Assembly: GCF_030209375.1 (NCBI RefSeq)
Contig: NZ_JARVSC010000001.1
Location: 248,001-312,000, forward strand
Source: Plantibacter sp. ME-Dv--P-122b
GTDB taxonomy: Bacteria > Actinomycetota > Actinomycetes > Actinomycetales > Microbacteriaceae
DNA length: 64,000 nt
Direction: 5' to 3'
Made by a program: the position numbers and the translations under genes. How positions within the stretch are numbered: the first letter of the stretch is position 1; each line of letters begins with the position of its first letter. This document shows positions 16,002 to 25,261 of this stretch, in pieces. Under the pieces are notes generated by a model. It made no database searches, had not been told where the DNA came from, and saw only the letters and a list, made by a program, of their open reading frames with translations.

Positions 16002-17062
16002 GAGACCGGCACCACGACGTCGAGACCCTCGCGGACGCCGTCACCCGAGACCTCGACGCGACCATCGGCGAACAGACCCGTCGCGACGGGGACCTGCCGG
16101 TGCTTCCCAGCGCCGTCGACGACCTCGACGCCGAAGGTCTTGTCGTCGATCGCGATGAGCGCTTCCACCGGGACGGAGAGGACGTTCTCGCGCCGTTCCG
16201 TCGGGAACCCGACCGTCACCGTCGCGCGCTGGAGCTCGGCCGCCGCCGCGGGGTCGTCCAGGGTGATGCCGACCGGGATCGTGACCTTCTTCTGCCCGTC
16301 CGAATCCGATTCGGTGGGGACGCCGACATCGCTCACCGTGCCGGTCGTGCGCTGTCCGCCGGGGAGGTTCACGTCGACCTTCGTCCCGACGACGCCCAGA
16401 CGCTGGTCGGCGAGCTTCAACGGGACGTCGATGCGCTTGACCAGGGACGACACGGTGACGACCTTGTCGGATGCGGCGGTGCCGACCGCGGCGTCGACCG
16501 AGGCGATCCGCACGTCGCCCGGCATGAAGACGACCGATCCGAGCTCCAGTCGTCCGGTCTCCTCGACGCCGAGGGCTTTCTGCCAGCGCTCGATGGCGCG
16601 CGCCGTCGACGCGGCGAACTCGTCGTCCGGCTCGCGGTCGAAGTAGCCGAGCGCCGCGAGGCTCGTCTCGAGTTGCCGGACGTCCGGTCCGTCGCCCATG
16701 CCGGACTCGAACGCCCGCCAGGCGGGCAATGGTCCGTGGAGGAGCGTGACCGGGACGTTGGCGACGGCGTAGAGGGTGCCGCCGAGCGACACGGTGCTGC
16801 CAGGGGCGGGTACCGCCGTGACGATGCCGGCTCCGCCGCCGATGGTCCGCTGATCGGCGTAATCGAGGGTGCCGGTCGCCTGGGTCGTCCCGGCGAGGTC
16901 CCCTGCCGTGATCGGCGACGTGCCCGTCCGGACGGTGTTCGACGGCTCCTCCTGGCCGGTCGCTTCGGCAGTGGAGAGCACCGCGATGCTCGCGACGGCG
17001 CCGCCCGAGATCAGGACGGCGCCGACGCAGAGGGCTGCGATGATTCGACGACGGGCGCTCAT
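15998..17062 (-). CDS. Efflux periplasmic-adaptor-like protein with peptidoglycan-binding motif
   Basis: 354 residues. One N-terminal membrane anchor (IIAALCVGAVLISGGAVASIAVL) is followed by an HlyD/MacA-like barrel-sandwich segment (GIVTAVPAPGSTVSLGGTLYAV), a PG_binding_1-like insert (VRQLETSLAALGYFD...AIERWQKALG), and beta-barrel and membrane-proximal domains. This arrangement is usual for Gram-positive MacA-like adaptors, in which the insert may dock to peptidoglycan. It is coupled by overlaps to the genes on both sides. Confidence 0.88.
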   Translation of the reverse strand: MSARRRIIAALCVGAVLISGGAVASIAVLSTAEATGQEEPSNTVRTGTSPITAGDLAGTTQATGTLDYADQRTIGGGAGIVTAVPAPGSTVSLGGTLYAVANVPVTLLHGPLPAWRAFESGMGDGPDVRQLETSLAALGYFDREPDDEFAASTARAIERWQKALGVEETGRLELGSVVFMPGDVRIASVDAAVGTAASDKVVTVSSLVKRIDVPLKLADQRLGVVGTKVDVNLPGGQRTTGTVSDVGVPTESDSDGQKKVTIPVGITLDDPAAAAELQRATVTVGFPTERRENVLSVPVEALIAIDDKTFGVEVVDGAGKHRQVPVATGLFADGRVEVSGDGVREGLDVVVPVS

Positions 17063-17589
17063 CGGTCGGTCGAACCGAGTGAACCGCCGTTGCTCAGGTC
17101 GAGTCCGCAGGCGTCGAGCACGTCTTCAGGGACGTCGCTCGGAATGCTCATCGCCTCGCCCTTGACCGGGTCGGGGACGTCGATGCCGTTCTCCCGGAAG
17201 CATTCGGCCATCTGGAGCTGCTCGTCGAACCGGTCCGAGACGGGCACGTCGCCGCCCGACGGTGCGGGCGGGGCTCCGAGCTTGTCGGTGCACGTCTTGG
17301 ACGCAGCGGTGAAGGCTTCCGGGTCCGCATCGCCGAGACTGATCGCGGCGCCTGAGCCGTCTTTGCTGGGGTCGGGCATGTCCACGCCCTCGTCGCGCAT
17401 GCAGGAGGCGAAGGCGAGCTGCCAGTCCTCGAAGCTCTGCGTGGACGACGGCGTCTTGGAGGCCGACCCGGATCCGGGCGAACCGGACGCGCAGGCGGCC
17501 AGGGATCCGACGAGTATCGGGATGGCGATCAGTGCGGCGAGCGTGCCGAACGGGCGGCGGGTGGAACGGGCGGTGGCGATGTCGGACAT
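17059..17589 (-). CDS. Putative lipoprotein with duplicated CxRxxGxDxPDP motif
   Basis: 176 residues. The N-terminus has a basic stretch, a hydrophobic core and the lipobox LAAC, then a Ser/Gly linker. Two related segments follow: FASCMRDEGVDMPDP and MAECFRENGIDVPDP. Each has a Cys, an Arg/Gly/Asp pattern and a PDP end; two further cysteines suggest disulfide bonding outside the membrane. GAGGAG lies seven bases upstream of the ATG, and the 3' end overlaps the adaptor gene. It is the first gene of the efflux operon and faces the two-component system, so a substrate-binding or sensing role is plausible. No named function is recognised. Confidence 0.75.
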   Translation of the reverse strand: MSDIATARSTRRPFGTLAALIAIPILVGSLAACASGSPGSGSASKTPSSTQSFEDWQLAFASCMRDEGVDMPDPSKDGSGAAISLGDADPEAFTAASKTCTDKLGAPPAPSGGDVPVSDRFDEQLQMAECFRENGIDVPDPVKGEAMSIPSDVPEDVLDACGLDLSNGGSLGSTDR

Positions 17590-17784
17590 CTGCACTCCTC
17601 TGGGTGGGCTGACTGGTGACGACCAGTCCACTCGGCTGCGCGTTGCCCGGGCGTCAAGGAAAACGTTGACGTTCTCTGAACATGCGGCCCGGGAGCATAG
17701 ATAACCGACACTCGGGGGATGCTCGACCGGCCTCCGTACGCTCCCCGTGTCATCACCCACCCGCCCCATCCGAGAGGAACCCCC

Positions 17785-18447
17785 ATGCGCGTCCTGGTTG
17801 CCGAGGACGAGGTCTATCTGGCCGAGGCGATCCGAGCCGGTCTCCGCCAGGAGGCCATCGCCTCCGACCTCGTCCACGATGGCGACGCAGCCCTCGAGGC
17901 GCTCACGATCAACGACTACGACGTCCTGCTCCTCGACCGGGACCTGCCGGGCACCCACGGTGACGACGTCTGTCGGCAAGTCGTCGTCGGGCACCCCGGT
18001 GTCCGGATCATGATGCTCACCGCCGCTCGCCGTCTCGACGACAAGGTGTCGGGACTCGGGCTCGGAGCAGACGACTACCTCGCGAAGCCGTTCGAGTTCC
18101 CGGAGCTCGTGGCCAGGCTCCGCGCGCTCGCCCGGCGGACGCCGGAGTCGCGCCCACCGGTCCTCGAACGCGCTGGGGTGCGACTCGACCCGTTCCGGCG
18201 GGAGGTCTTCCGCGACGGCGCGTACGTGAAGCTCTCGCGGAAGGAGTTCGCAGTCCTCGAGCAGCTGCTGCTCGCCGACGGTGGGGTCGTCAGCGCCGAG
18301 ACCCTCCTCGAGAAGGCCTGGGACGAGAACGTCGACCCCTTCACGAACACCATCCGGGTGACCATCTCGAACCTCCGCCGACGCCTCGGCTCGCCGTGGG
18401 TGATCACGACCGTCTCGGGGGCGGGCTACCGGATCGAGGCACCGTGA
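17785..18447 (+). CDS. Two-component response regulator, OmpR/PhoB family
   Basis: 220 residues. The receiver domain has the acidic pair E7/D8, phosphoacceptor Asp51 (VLLLDRDLPG), a Thr/Ser switch position and Lys in the LAKPFEFPEL loop. The C-terminal OmpR-type winged helix covers roughly 125-220 (LSRKEFAVLEQLL, NTIRVTISNLRRRLG). The start at 17785 is preferred over an upstream in-frame one because it follows GAGAGGAA and begins exactly at the receiver fold. It overlaps the kinase start and is divergent from the MacB-type operon, which it probably regulates. Confidence 0.93.
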   Translation: MRVLVAEDEVYLAEAIRAGLRQEAIASDLVHDGDAALEALTINDYDVLLLDRDLPGTHGDDVCRQVVVGHPGVRIMMLTAARRLDDKVSGLGLGADDYLAKPFEFPELVARLRALARRTPESRPPVLERAGVRLDPFRREVFRDGAYVKLSRKEFAVLEQLLLADGGVVSAETLLEKAWDENVDPFTNTIRVTISNLRRRLGSPWVITTVSGAGYRIEAP

Positions 18448-19688
18448 CCTCCCGACACCCCGACCAGGCAGGACTGCTGACCCGACCGAACCGCCTTACC
18501 GTGCGCATGCGGCTGACCCTCGCCTACACCGCACTGTTCACCGTCGCCGGCTCGGTCATGCTCGCGCTCATCTACGCGTTCATGCGGTACGTCCCGACGT
18601 ACGCGATCACGCCGATCCGCGCGACGGACGGTTCCGAGGGTGTCGAAGCCTGGACACCCACGGTGCAGGCCTCGGCACAGCCAGCCCAGCCCGTCGACGG
18701 TCTGACCTCCACACCGGGTGACGCCGTCCTCGTCGTGTCGAGTGAGAGCGAGATCCTGAACACCCTGCTGGTGTGGTCGCTCATCGTCCTCGTCCTCCTC
18801 GCCGGCGCGAGCGCCTGGGTCGGGTGGATCATGTCCGGTCGACTCCTCCGGCCGTTGCACGAGATCAACGTCGCCGCCCAGCGTGCGGCCACCGGTGCCT
18901 TCGACCACCGGGTCGCCCTCACCGGTCCGCGCGACGAGATCACCGACCTCTCCGACACCTTCGATCACATGCTCGAGCGACTCGGTCGCTCGTTCCGCGC
19001 CCATCAGCGGTTCGCGGCGAACGCCTCGCACGAACTGCGGACGCCGCTCGCGACGACCCAGGCGATGCTCGATGTGGCGGTGCGGGCGGACGAGCTCGAC
19101 GAGGAGGCGCGTCGGCTCCTCCGACGTCTCCGCGAGACGAACACCCGGAGCATCCAGACGGTCGAGGCCATCCTGGACCTCGCCGACCTGGAGCACTCGG
19201 ACCTCCGGGCGGCGCCGGTGCGGCTCGACACCGTACTGGCCGAAGCGCTGGACGGGGTGCGCCCTGCAGCCGACCGACGCGGCCTCGGATGTCTCAGCGA
19301 ACTGCGCCCCGCGACGGTGTCCGGTGATGCGGGGATGCTCGCCCAGCTCTGCAGCAACCTGTTGGAGAACGCGGTCCGACACAACGTGGACGGCGGGTTC
19401 GTGCGAGTCCTCCTCAGCCGAAGCGGCGGCCCTGACGGCGGCGGGACGGTCCTCCAGGTCGAGAACTCGGGTCCGCCGGTGCCGCCCGAGTCGGTCGAGC
19501 GACTCACCGAGCCGTTCTACCGTGCCGATGGGCGGGTCGCGAGTGGCGCCGAGCGGTCGCACGGGCTCGGCCTCGCCATCGTCGACAGCATCGTGGAAGC
19601 GCACGGGGCGTCGCTGCAGCTCGCGGCGCGGGTCGACGGCGGCCTGACCGCCACCGTCACCTTCCCGCCGTGCGCCGTCGAGGCGTGA
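18444..19688 (+). CDS. Sensor histidine kinase (HAMP, HisKA, HATPase)
   Basis: 414 residues. TM1 (LTLAYTALFTVAGSVMLALI) and TM2 (LLVWSLIVLVLLAGASAWVG) flank an extracytoplasmic loop of about 90 residues. HAMP, then the H-box ANASHELRTPLATTQ with phospho-acceptor His196 follow. The catalytic domain shows N-box (NLLENAVRHN), G1-like and G2 (SHGLGLAIV). The GTG start overlaps the regulator stop (GTGA). It likely senses envelope stress or the substrate of the divergent exporter; no ligand motif is evident. Confidence 0.93.
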   Translation: MTSRHPDQAGLLTRPNRLTVRMRLTLAYTALFTVAGSVMLALIYAFMRYVPTYAITPIRATDGSEGVEAWTPTVQASAQPAQPVDGLTSTPGDAVLVVSSESEILNTLLVWSLIVLVLLAGASAWVGWIMSGRLLRPLHEINVAAQRAATGAFDHRVALTGPRDEITDLSDTFDHMLERLGRSFRAHQRFAANASHELRTPLATTQAMLDVAVRADELDEEARRLLRRLRETNTRSIQTVEAILDLADLEHSDLRAAPVRLDTVLAEALDGVRPAADRRGLGCLSELRPATVSGDAGMLAQLCSNLLENAVRHNVDGGFVRVLLSRSGGPDGGGTVLQVENSGPPVPPESVERLTEPFYRADGRVASGAERSHGLGLAIVDSIVEAHGASLQLAARVDGGLTATVTFPPCAVEA

Positions 19689-19706
19689 CCTGCTCCCGAG
19701 GCGGGT

Positions 19707-20372
19707 TCACGCCGCCGCGCTGGTCCGCTCGCCCCGCGCCCACACGAAGAAGCCGGCGAGCGTGAACGCCCCGTAGAACAGGTACATCGACGCCGAGACC
19801 CAGTACCCCGCTCCGAACAGGAGCGGTACGCCGACCAGGTCGACCGCGACCCAGATCAGCCAGAACTCCACCCAGCGTTTCGCCATCCCCCAGGTCGCGA
19901 GCAGGGAGCCCATGAAGATCCACGCGTCCGCCCAGACCGGCTCGTACGAGCCGAGCGCCCGGAAGACCGGGATGAGGAGCAGCGTGCCGCCGAGCAGGAG
20001 GCCGACGAGGACGAGTCGCACCCGCCATCCGGCCCAGCGGGGCCGGATCACGGCGACCGGACCGGTCGTCGCCTCGACCCGCTCGACCCGCCGCCACTGC
20101 ACCCATCCGTAGACCGATACGACGATGAACATGAGCTGTCGGCCCGCCTGCCCGAGGAGGTTGGTCGGGTTCGGGGTGTGGAAGACCGCGCCGAGGAAGA
20201 CGGTCAGCAGGAGGGCGTTCCCGATGATGCCGACGGGCCAGGCCCAGGCACGGCGACGCATGCCGCCGAGGGCACTCGCCAGACCGAACAGGTTGCCGAC
20301 GACCTCCCGCCAGAGGACCACCTGGTCGCCGATCCTGAACGTGGCGTCGAAGAGCCAGAGGAAGATCCCCAC
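19707..20372 (-). CDS. pnuC: PnuC-family nicotinamide riboside/mononucleotide transporter
   Basis: 221 residues with about seven membrane helices. Conserved PnuC features include the WPVGIIGN helix, the R-Q-x-x-F pattern near the middle, and the WxW-containing C-terminal half (FWLIWVAVDLVGVPLLF). A GTG start at 20372 is chosen because GGAGG lies eight bases upstream; the open frame continues further without a comparable site. The family moves nicotinamide riboside by facilitated diffusion and relies on a kinase (NadR/NRK) for trapping. No kinase is adjacent. Confidence 0.85.
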   Translation of the reverse strand: MGIFLWLFDATFRIGDQVVLWREVVGNLFGLASALGGMRRRAWAWPVGIIGNALLLTVFLGAVFHTPNPTNLLGQAGRQLMFIVVSVYGWVQWRRVERVEATTGPVAVIRPRWAGWRVRLVLVGLLLGGTLLLIPVFRALGSYEPVWADAWIFMGSLLATWGMAKRWVEFWLIWVAVDLVGVPLLFGAGYWVSASMYLFYGAFTLAGFFVWARGERTSAAA

Positions 20373-20443
20373 TGCGGCCCTCCGATCGGATCCATCGCCT
20401 GACGACGCGCGGTCATGCGACCGACGGTCCACCGTACAACGTG

Positions 20444-20474
20444 CAGAGCCGCCTCCCGATCGGGAAGCGGCTCT
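20444..20474 (-). terminator. Hairpin terminator after FCD-GntR gene
   Basis: Stem CAGAGCCGC/GCGGCTCTG continued by the self-complementary TCCCGATCGGGA with one internal mismatch. It lies downstream of the regulator stop (minus strand) and upstream of pnuC. Confidence 0.65.
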
Positions 20475-20506
20475 GTGACCTTCCGCTGTACGACAGCGTT
20501 CGCCGA

Positions 20507-21193
20507 CTAGCTCGCGGCGGGCAGTCCTCCGCCGGCCGCGATGACCTGCTCGAGGAAGGCGTCGGTGGCCTCGGCCTGCTTGCGCATGACGCGCTCGGCG
20601 TCCTCGGCGCTGCGAGCCTCCGCGGCTGCGACCAGCCCGGTGACATAGGCGGCGAAGATGTCCCACTGGAAGAAGTCGATCGTCGGCAGGGAGGTGTAGG
20701 TCACCCGGGTGTTCATCTGGCGGGCGACCTGCTGCAGTAGCGAGTTGCCCGAGCGCTCGACCATGAAGTCGGCGAAGGCGGAGGACGATCGGAGGACGTG
20801 CTTGTCACGCGCCTCGATGTCCGCGAGTACGGCATCGCCGAGCTCGCGGAACGCCGCGACGTCCTCGTCGGTGAACTGCGGGATGCTCCACCGCGCGCTG
20901 AGCTCGTGGAACCCGTTCAGGAGTCGCAGCGCTTCGGCGTACTGCTCGGTGGTGGGCTTCGCCACGCGGGTGTACCGCTGCGGCGCGGTCTCGACCAGTC
21001 CGATGTCGGCGAGCTTGCTGATCGCTTCGCGGATCGGGGTCCGCGAGACGCCGAGCCACTTTTCGAGCTCTTCATCGTTGAGGCGCTCGCCGGGCTCGAG
21101 GGTGCCGTCCTCGATGGCGGTCAAGAGCTGTTCGAAGACGATGTCGCGCAGGAGCTTCCGAGGGCTCGTCTCGACGGTTTTGGGAACAGGCAT
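20507..21193 (-). CDS. GntR family transcriptional regulator (FCD domain)
   Basis: 228 residues. The N-terminal winged helix (IVFEQLLTAIEDGTLEPGERLNDEELEKWLGVSRTPIREAISKL, given here in pieces: IVFEQLLTAIEDGTLEPG, LGVSRTPIREAISKL) is followed by an FCD domain. GGAG precedes the ATG. No operon partner lies downstream apart from a terminator. It is divergent from a short protein that itself resembles an FCD domain, and the gap holds a perfect inverted repeat (21240-21259) that is the probable operator. The target pathway is not evident. Confidence 0.88.
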   Translation of the reverse strand: MPVPKTVETSPRKLLRDIVFEQLLTAIEDGTLEPGERLNDEELEKWLGVSRTPIREAISKLADIGLVETAPQRYTRVAKPTTEQYAEALRLLNGFHELSARWSIPQFTDEDVAAFRELGDAVLADIEARDKHVLRSSSAFADFMVERSGNSLLQQVARQMNTRVTYTSLPTIDFFQWDIFAAYVTGLVAAAEARSAEDAERVMRKQAEATDAFLEQVIAAGGGLPAAS

Positions 21194-21239
21194 GGGACTC
21201 CGATCGTCGAGCTGGGATATGACCAGTTCAGAATACCGA

Positions 21240-21259
21240 TATCCAAGGTGTGTTGGATA
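21240..21259. promoter_or_regulatory. Candidate operator TATCCAA-N6-TTGGATA
   Basis: Perfect 7-bp inverted repeat with a 6-bp spacer, 47 bp upstream of the FCD-GntR start codon, in the gap to the divergent FCD-like gene. Length and symmetry fit a GntR dimer site; autoregulation is inferred. Confidence 0.6.
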
Positions 21260-21375
21260 GTTTTGTGCCTCATGTGTTGTTGAACATGCCGGAGTCGCAG
21301 TCGCCGCCGCGCGCGCCGACCCTTGCTATCCTGGCGCGCACGGGTGCACTCCGGAGCGGCGGGAAGGCGGGACAC

Positions 21376-21816
21376 ATGTCGACGGATTCGGCGGCCAGCG
21401 GGCCCCGCCATCGGCGGATCCACCTGTTCCAAACGCTCGGGGCGCTGCTGGGCGGCGTGACGCGGGTGACCGTGCCCGTCCTCGAGGACGCCGACCGAGC
21501 GGCGCTCGTCGCCGAGCTGGACGAGGTGTCGCGAGTGATCGCCGTGCAGGACCCGGTCGCCTACGCCGACCTCTCATGGCCGCTCATGGACCATCTCGTC
21601 GCCCTCTGCCCGAATCGCATCCTGGTCACGACCGCTCGCGACGCGCTCGCGATGCTGTCGCCGCACCTGGAGGTCACCGCCGACACGGATTGGCTCGATT
21701 GGCCGTCGCTCGCGGTGGACTTCCCGATCCTCCGGGACGCGGTCGCCGAGGGGGACGCGATCGCCGCGGAACTGGCCGTCGAGCGACTGTGGGGCATGGC
21801 CGCCACGCTCCAGTGA
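21376..21816 (+). CDS. FCD-domain-like protein lacking a DNA-binding domain
   Basis: 147 residues from the ATG at 21376 (GGAAGGCGGG upstream); an in-frame start at 21250 would place the start inside the operator region and is less likely. The protein is entirely helical, and the order of its segments (DLSWPLMDHLVALCPNRILVTTARDAL, in part; then ILRDAVAEGDAIAAELAVERLWGM) matches the FCD effector domain of GntR regulators. There is no winged helix, and the usual metal-binding His residues are missing. It is adjacent to and divergent from a complete FCD-GntR regulator. It may be a relic or a modulator by heterodimerisation. The assignment is tentative. Confidence 0.5.
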   Translation: MSTDSAASGPRHRRIHLFQTLGALLGGVTRVTVPVLEDADRAALVAELDEVSRVIAVQDPVAYADLSWPLMDHLVALCPNRILVTTARDALAMLSPHLEVTADTDWLDWPSLAVDFPILRDAVAEGDAIAAELAVERLWGMAATLQ

Positions 21817-21991
21817 AGCATTCCAAATGCTGATATGCTGAGCGTGTCGCTTGCGACACCACTGCCGGAGACGCCGGCCAGGACATTCGGGTTCCTGGCT
21901 CGAGCGCCCGGTGGTGAGTCGGGTGGGTGGGTTTCGGGTATCCGCCCACCCGGCGTCCCTGAGTCGTGCACAGCGCCGAGCGCCCACAACG

Positions 21992-22027
21992 ACACAGCCC
22001 CAGCGCCGTCGGGCGCAGGGGCTGTGT
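21992..22027 (-). terminator. Hairpin terminator of purL
   Basis: A 10-bp stem (ACACAGCCCC/GGGGCTGTGT) encloses a second stem GCGCC/GGCGC. It lies thirteen bases past the purL stop on the minus strand, and no U-tract follows. Confidence 0.75.
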
Positions 22028-22039
22028 GGACAGGGGCGC

Positions 22040-24373
22040 TCAGCCGATGACCGGGCCGAACCGCTCGGGGAGCACGCTCTTCGACACCCGGCGCAGTTCG
22101 GAGACCGGGATGGTCAGGACGTCCTGGATCTCGAGGGCGGGCTCGGTCGCGTCGCCGACGGCCGAGGCGTCGGTCACGCCGATGCGCAGCACCGGGTAGC
22201 CGCGGCCCTCGCACAGGCCCTGGAACTTGACGTCGTCCTCGCGCGGCACCGAGACGATGACGCGTCCGGTGGACTCGGAGAAGAGCGCCGTCGTGAGGTC
22301 GACGCCGTCTCGCGACAGCAGCTCGCCGAGGAACACCCGGGCGCCGACACCGAAGCGCATGACGCTCTCGGCGAGCGCTTGGGCGAGGCCGCCGTCGGAG
22401 AGGTCGTGGGCGGAGGACACGAGGCCTTCCTTGGCTGCGGCGTGCAGCAGCTCGGCCAGCGTCTTCTCGCCGGCGAGGTCGACCTTGGGCGGCAGACCGC
22501 CGAGGTGGTCGTGGATCGTGCCGGCCCACGCTGAGCCGTCGAGCTCGAGCGCGGTGGTGCCGAGGAGGTAGAGGTTGTCTCCCTCGTCCTGCCATCCGCT
22601 CGGGATGCGGCGTGCGACGTCGTCGATCACGCCGAGGACCCCGACGACAGGCGTCGGGAAGATCGGGACGTCGCCCGTCTGGTTGTAGAACGACACGTTG
22701 CCGCCGGTGACCGGCACGCCGAGCTCGAGGCAGGCGTCCGACAGGCCGGCGACGGCCTCGGAGAACTGCCACATGACCTCGGGGTTCTCCGGCGAGCCGA
22801 AGTTCAGGCAGTCGGTGACGGCGGCAGGCACAGCGCCCGTGACGGCGACGTTGCGGTAGGCCTCCGCGAGCGCGAGCTGCGCACCCTGGCGTGGGTCGAG
22901 CTGGCAGTAGCGGCCGTTCGCGTCGGTCGCGATGGCGAAGCCGAGGCCGGACTCCTCGTCGACGCGGATCATGCCGCCGTCGTCGGGGAAGGACAGCGCC
23001 GTGTTGCCCATCACGTAGTAGTCGTACTGGTTGGTGATCCAGCTCTTGTCGGCGAGGTTCGCCGAGCCGAGGAGGGAGCGGAACTGCTGCTCCAGCTCAG
23101 CGGGAGCGTCGGTGCGGGGGAGGGCTGACGCGGAGTCGGCCTGCAGGGCGTCGATCCAGGTGGGGTAGGCGACGGGGCGCTCGTAGACGGGGCCGTCGAC
23201 CGCGACGGTCGACGGGTCGACGTTCACGATCTCCTCGCCGTGCCAGTTGATGACGAGGCGGCCGGTGTCGGTGACCTCACCGAGCACCGAGGTCTCGACG
23301 TCCCACTTGTCGGTGACGGCGAGGAAGGCGTCGAGCTTGCCCGGCTCGACGACGGCCATCATGCGCTCCTGCGACTCCGACATGAGGATCTCCTCGGGCG
23401 TCAGCGAGGGGTCGCGCAGCAGCACGTGCGACAGCTCGACGAACATGCCGCCGTCGCCGTTCGCCGCGAGCTCGCTCGTGGCGCAGGAGATGCCGGCGGC
23501 ACCGAGGTCCTGGATGCCCTCGACGAGGCTGTCGCGGTAGAGCTCGAGGCAGCACTCGATGAGTACCTTCTCGGCGAACGGGTCGCCGACCTGGACGGCC
23601 GGACGCTTCGTCGGGCCGTTCGCGTCGAAGGAGTCGGAGGCGAGGATGGAGGCGCCGCCGATGCCGTCGCCACCGGTGCGGGCACCGAAGAGGACGATCT
23701 TGTTGCCGACGCCCGAAGCGTTGGCGAGGCGGAGGTCCTCGTGACGCAGCACACCGACCGACAGGGCGTTGACGAGCGGGTTGCCCTGGTACACCTTGTC
23801 GAAGTAGGTCTCGCCGCCGATGTTCGGCAGGCCCAGGCAGTTGCCGTAGGAGGAGATGCCGGCCGTGACGCCGTGCACGACGCGTGCGGTGTCGGGGTGG
23901 TCGATGTCGCCGAAGCGGAGCTGGTCCATGACGGCGACCGGGCGGGCGCCCATGGAGATGATGTCGCGGACGATGCCGCCGACGCCCGTGGCCGCACCCT
24001 GGAAGGGCTCGATGTAGGAGGGGTGGTTGTGGCTCTCGACCTTGAAGGTCACGGCCCAGCCCTCGCCGACGTCGATGACGCCGGCGTTCTCGCCCATGCC
24101 GACCATGAGGTTCTTCTTCATGTCGTCGGTGACCTTCTGGCCGAACTGGCGCAGGTAGATCTTGCTGGACTTGTAGGAGCAGTGCTCGCTCCACATGACC
24201 GAGTACATGGCGAGCTCGCCGCTCGTGGGACGACGGCCGAGGATCTCGCGGATCTTCGCGTACTCGTCGGCCTTCAGGCCGAGGGCGCCGTACGGCTGCT
24301 CGCGGTCCGGCGTCGCGATGGCGTTCTCGACGGTGTCGGCGACGGCGGAGCTGGTGGGGGTGGTGGTCGTCAC
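22040..24373 (-). CDS. purL: Phosphoribosylformylglycinamidine synthase II (large subunit)
   Basis: 777 residues. Converts FGAR with ATP and glutamine-derived ammonia to FGAM in purine biosynthesis, working with PurQ and PurS. Family marks: [14 protein letters not shown] near residue 60, [25 protein letters not shown], the QDLGAAG segment ([16 protein letters not shown]), and C-terminal AIRS-like domains with [12 protein letters not shown]. The GTG at 24373 is chosen; the frame remains open far upstream, but that extension has no family similarity and is low-complexity. It is not next to purQ/purS, which lie about 16 kb downstream in the window on the same strand. Confidence 0.95.
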   Translation of the reverse strand: MTTTTPTSSAVADTVENAIATPDREQPYGALGLKADEYAKIREILGRRPTSGELAMYSVMWSEHCSYKSSKIYLRQFGQKVTDDMKKNLMVGMGENAGVIDVGEGWAVTFKVESHNHPSYIEPFQGAATGVGGIVRDIISMGARPVAVMDQLRFGDIDHPDTARVVHGVTAGISSYGNCLGLPNIGGETYFDKVYQGNPLVNALSVGVLRHEDLRLANASGVGNKIVLFGARTGGDGIGGASILASDSFDANGPTKRPAVQVGDPFAEKVLIECCLELYRDSLVEGIQDLGAAGISCATSELAANGDGGMFVELSHVLLRDPSLTPEEILMSESQERMMAVVEPGKLDAFLAVTDKWDVETSVLGEVTDTGRLVINWHGEEIVNVDPSTVAVDGPVYERPVAYPTWIDALQADSASALPRTDAPAELEQQFRSLLGSANLADKSWITNQYDYYVMGNTALSFPDDGGMIRVDEESGLGFAIATDANGRYCQLDPRQGAQLALAEAYRNVAVTGAVPAAVTDCLNFGSPENPEVMWQFSEAVAGLSDACLELGVPVTGGNVSFYNQTGDVPIFPTPVVGVLGVIDDVARRIPSGWQDEGDNLYLLGTTALELDGSAWAGTIHDHLGGLPPKVDLAGEKTLAELLHAAAKEGLVSSAHDLSDGGLAQALAESVMRFGVGARVFLGELLSRDGVDLTTALFSESTGRVIVSVPREDDVKFQGLCEGRGYPVLRIGVTDASAVGDATEPALEIQDVLTIPVSELRRVSKSVLPERFGPVIG

Positions 24374-24614
24374 GAGGGCAGGACTCCAAAGGAAGTGGTG
24401 GGATGCCGGACCCACCAATCTTAGCGGCGCGCGGCGACGAACAGATCCTCGGATGGGCGTCGGAGGTCGAGGCCGATTCGTCACGGTGCGGTGTGGGATT
24501 CGGGGTCTCTTCACGAGCTTCGACATCGACCGTGACGATCGGTGCGATGGTTGCGTCCTATCACCAACGAAGCGATCAACCGCTCGCTCGAGACGAACCA
24601 GGAAGGGCAACACC

Positions 24615-25073
24615 ATGTCGAACACCACCAACTCCCCGAAGCCCACCGTCACGAAGGCTGTCGTCGGCGAGAACAACGCCGCCACGCAGACGAACACCCA
24701 CGGCAAGACGGTCATCGACAACGGCGTGGTCGCGAAGATCGCCGGCATCGCAGCCCGCGAGGTCCGCGGCGTCCACGCCCTCGGTGGTGGTGCAGCCCGT
24801 GCCTTCGGTGCCATCCGCGACGCCATCGGCTCCTCCGACCTCTCGCAGGGCATCCGCGTCGAGGTCGGCGAGACCCAGGTCGCCGTCGACGTCGTGATCG
24901 TCGCCGACTACCCGGTGGACCTGCAGGGCGTCGCGAGCGAGGTCCGCGCCTCCATCATCCGCGCGATCGAGCAGTTCGTCGGCATGGAGGTCACCGAGGT
25001 CAACGTGACCGTCAGCGACGTCTTCATCCCGTCCGACGACGAGGACCAGAACGCCGAGGCGCGAGTCCAGTGA
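24615..25073 (+). CDS. Asp23/Gls24 family envelope stress response protein
   Basis: 152 residues. The Asp23 domain spans about 30-140 ([27 protein letters not shown], in part; later VSDVFIPSD) and follows a Thr/Asn-rich N-terminal tail. Asp23 proteins attach to the membrane through AmaP and respond to alkaline or envelope stress in Firmicutes; actinobacterial roles are less defined. GGAAGGGC precedes the ATG. First of five overlapping genes. Confidence 0.88.
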   Translation: MSNTTNSPKPTVTKAVVGENNAATQTNTHGKTVIDNGVVAKIAGIAAREVRGVHALGGGAARAFGAIRDAIGSSDLSQGIRVEVGETQVAVDVVIVADYPVDLQGVASEVRASIIRAIEQFVGMEVTEVNVTVSDVFIPSDDEDQNAEARVQ

Positions 25074-25261
25074 CCGCCACCAACACCGGCATCCTGATCG
25101 GCGCCGTCCTCGCCCTCAGCTGGGTGGCCTTCGGGTTCTGGGCGTTCGTGTTCGTCGCGGTCGCGATGGGGATCGGCGCCCTCGTGGCACGCATCGTCAC
25201 CGGCCAGACCGACCTGAACGCGATCGTCGACGCCGTCCGCGGGAAGCGCGTCTCGTCATGA
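25070..25261 (+). CDS. Small DUF2273-like integral membrane protein
   Basis: 63 residues, GTG start overlapping the Asp23 stop (GTGA). Two hydrophobic stretches (GILIGAVLALSWVAFGFWAF and FVAVAMGIGALVARIVTG) are followed by a short cytoplasmic tail, the form of DUF2273 proteins that habitually sit beside Asp23 genes. Role unknown, probably membrane docking of Asp23. Confidence 0.8.
   Translation: MTATNTGILIGAVLALSWVAFGFWAFVFVAVAMGIGALVARIVTGQTDLNAIVDAVRGKRVSS

Noticed and set aside
24374-24853. N-terminal extension of purL
   Set aside because: It overlaps the oppositely oriented Asp23 gene and has no PurL similarity; the GTG at 24373 fits the family length.
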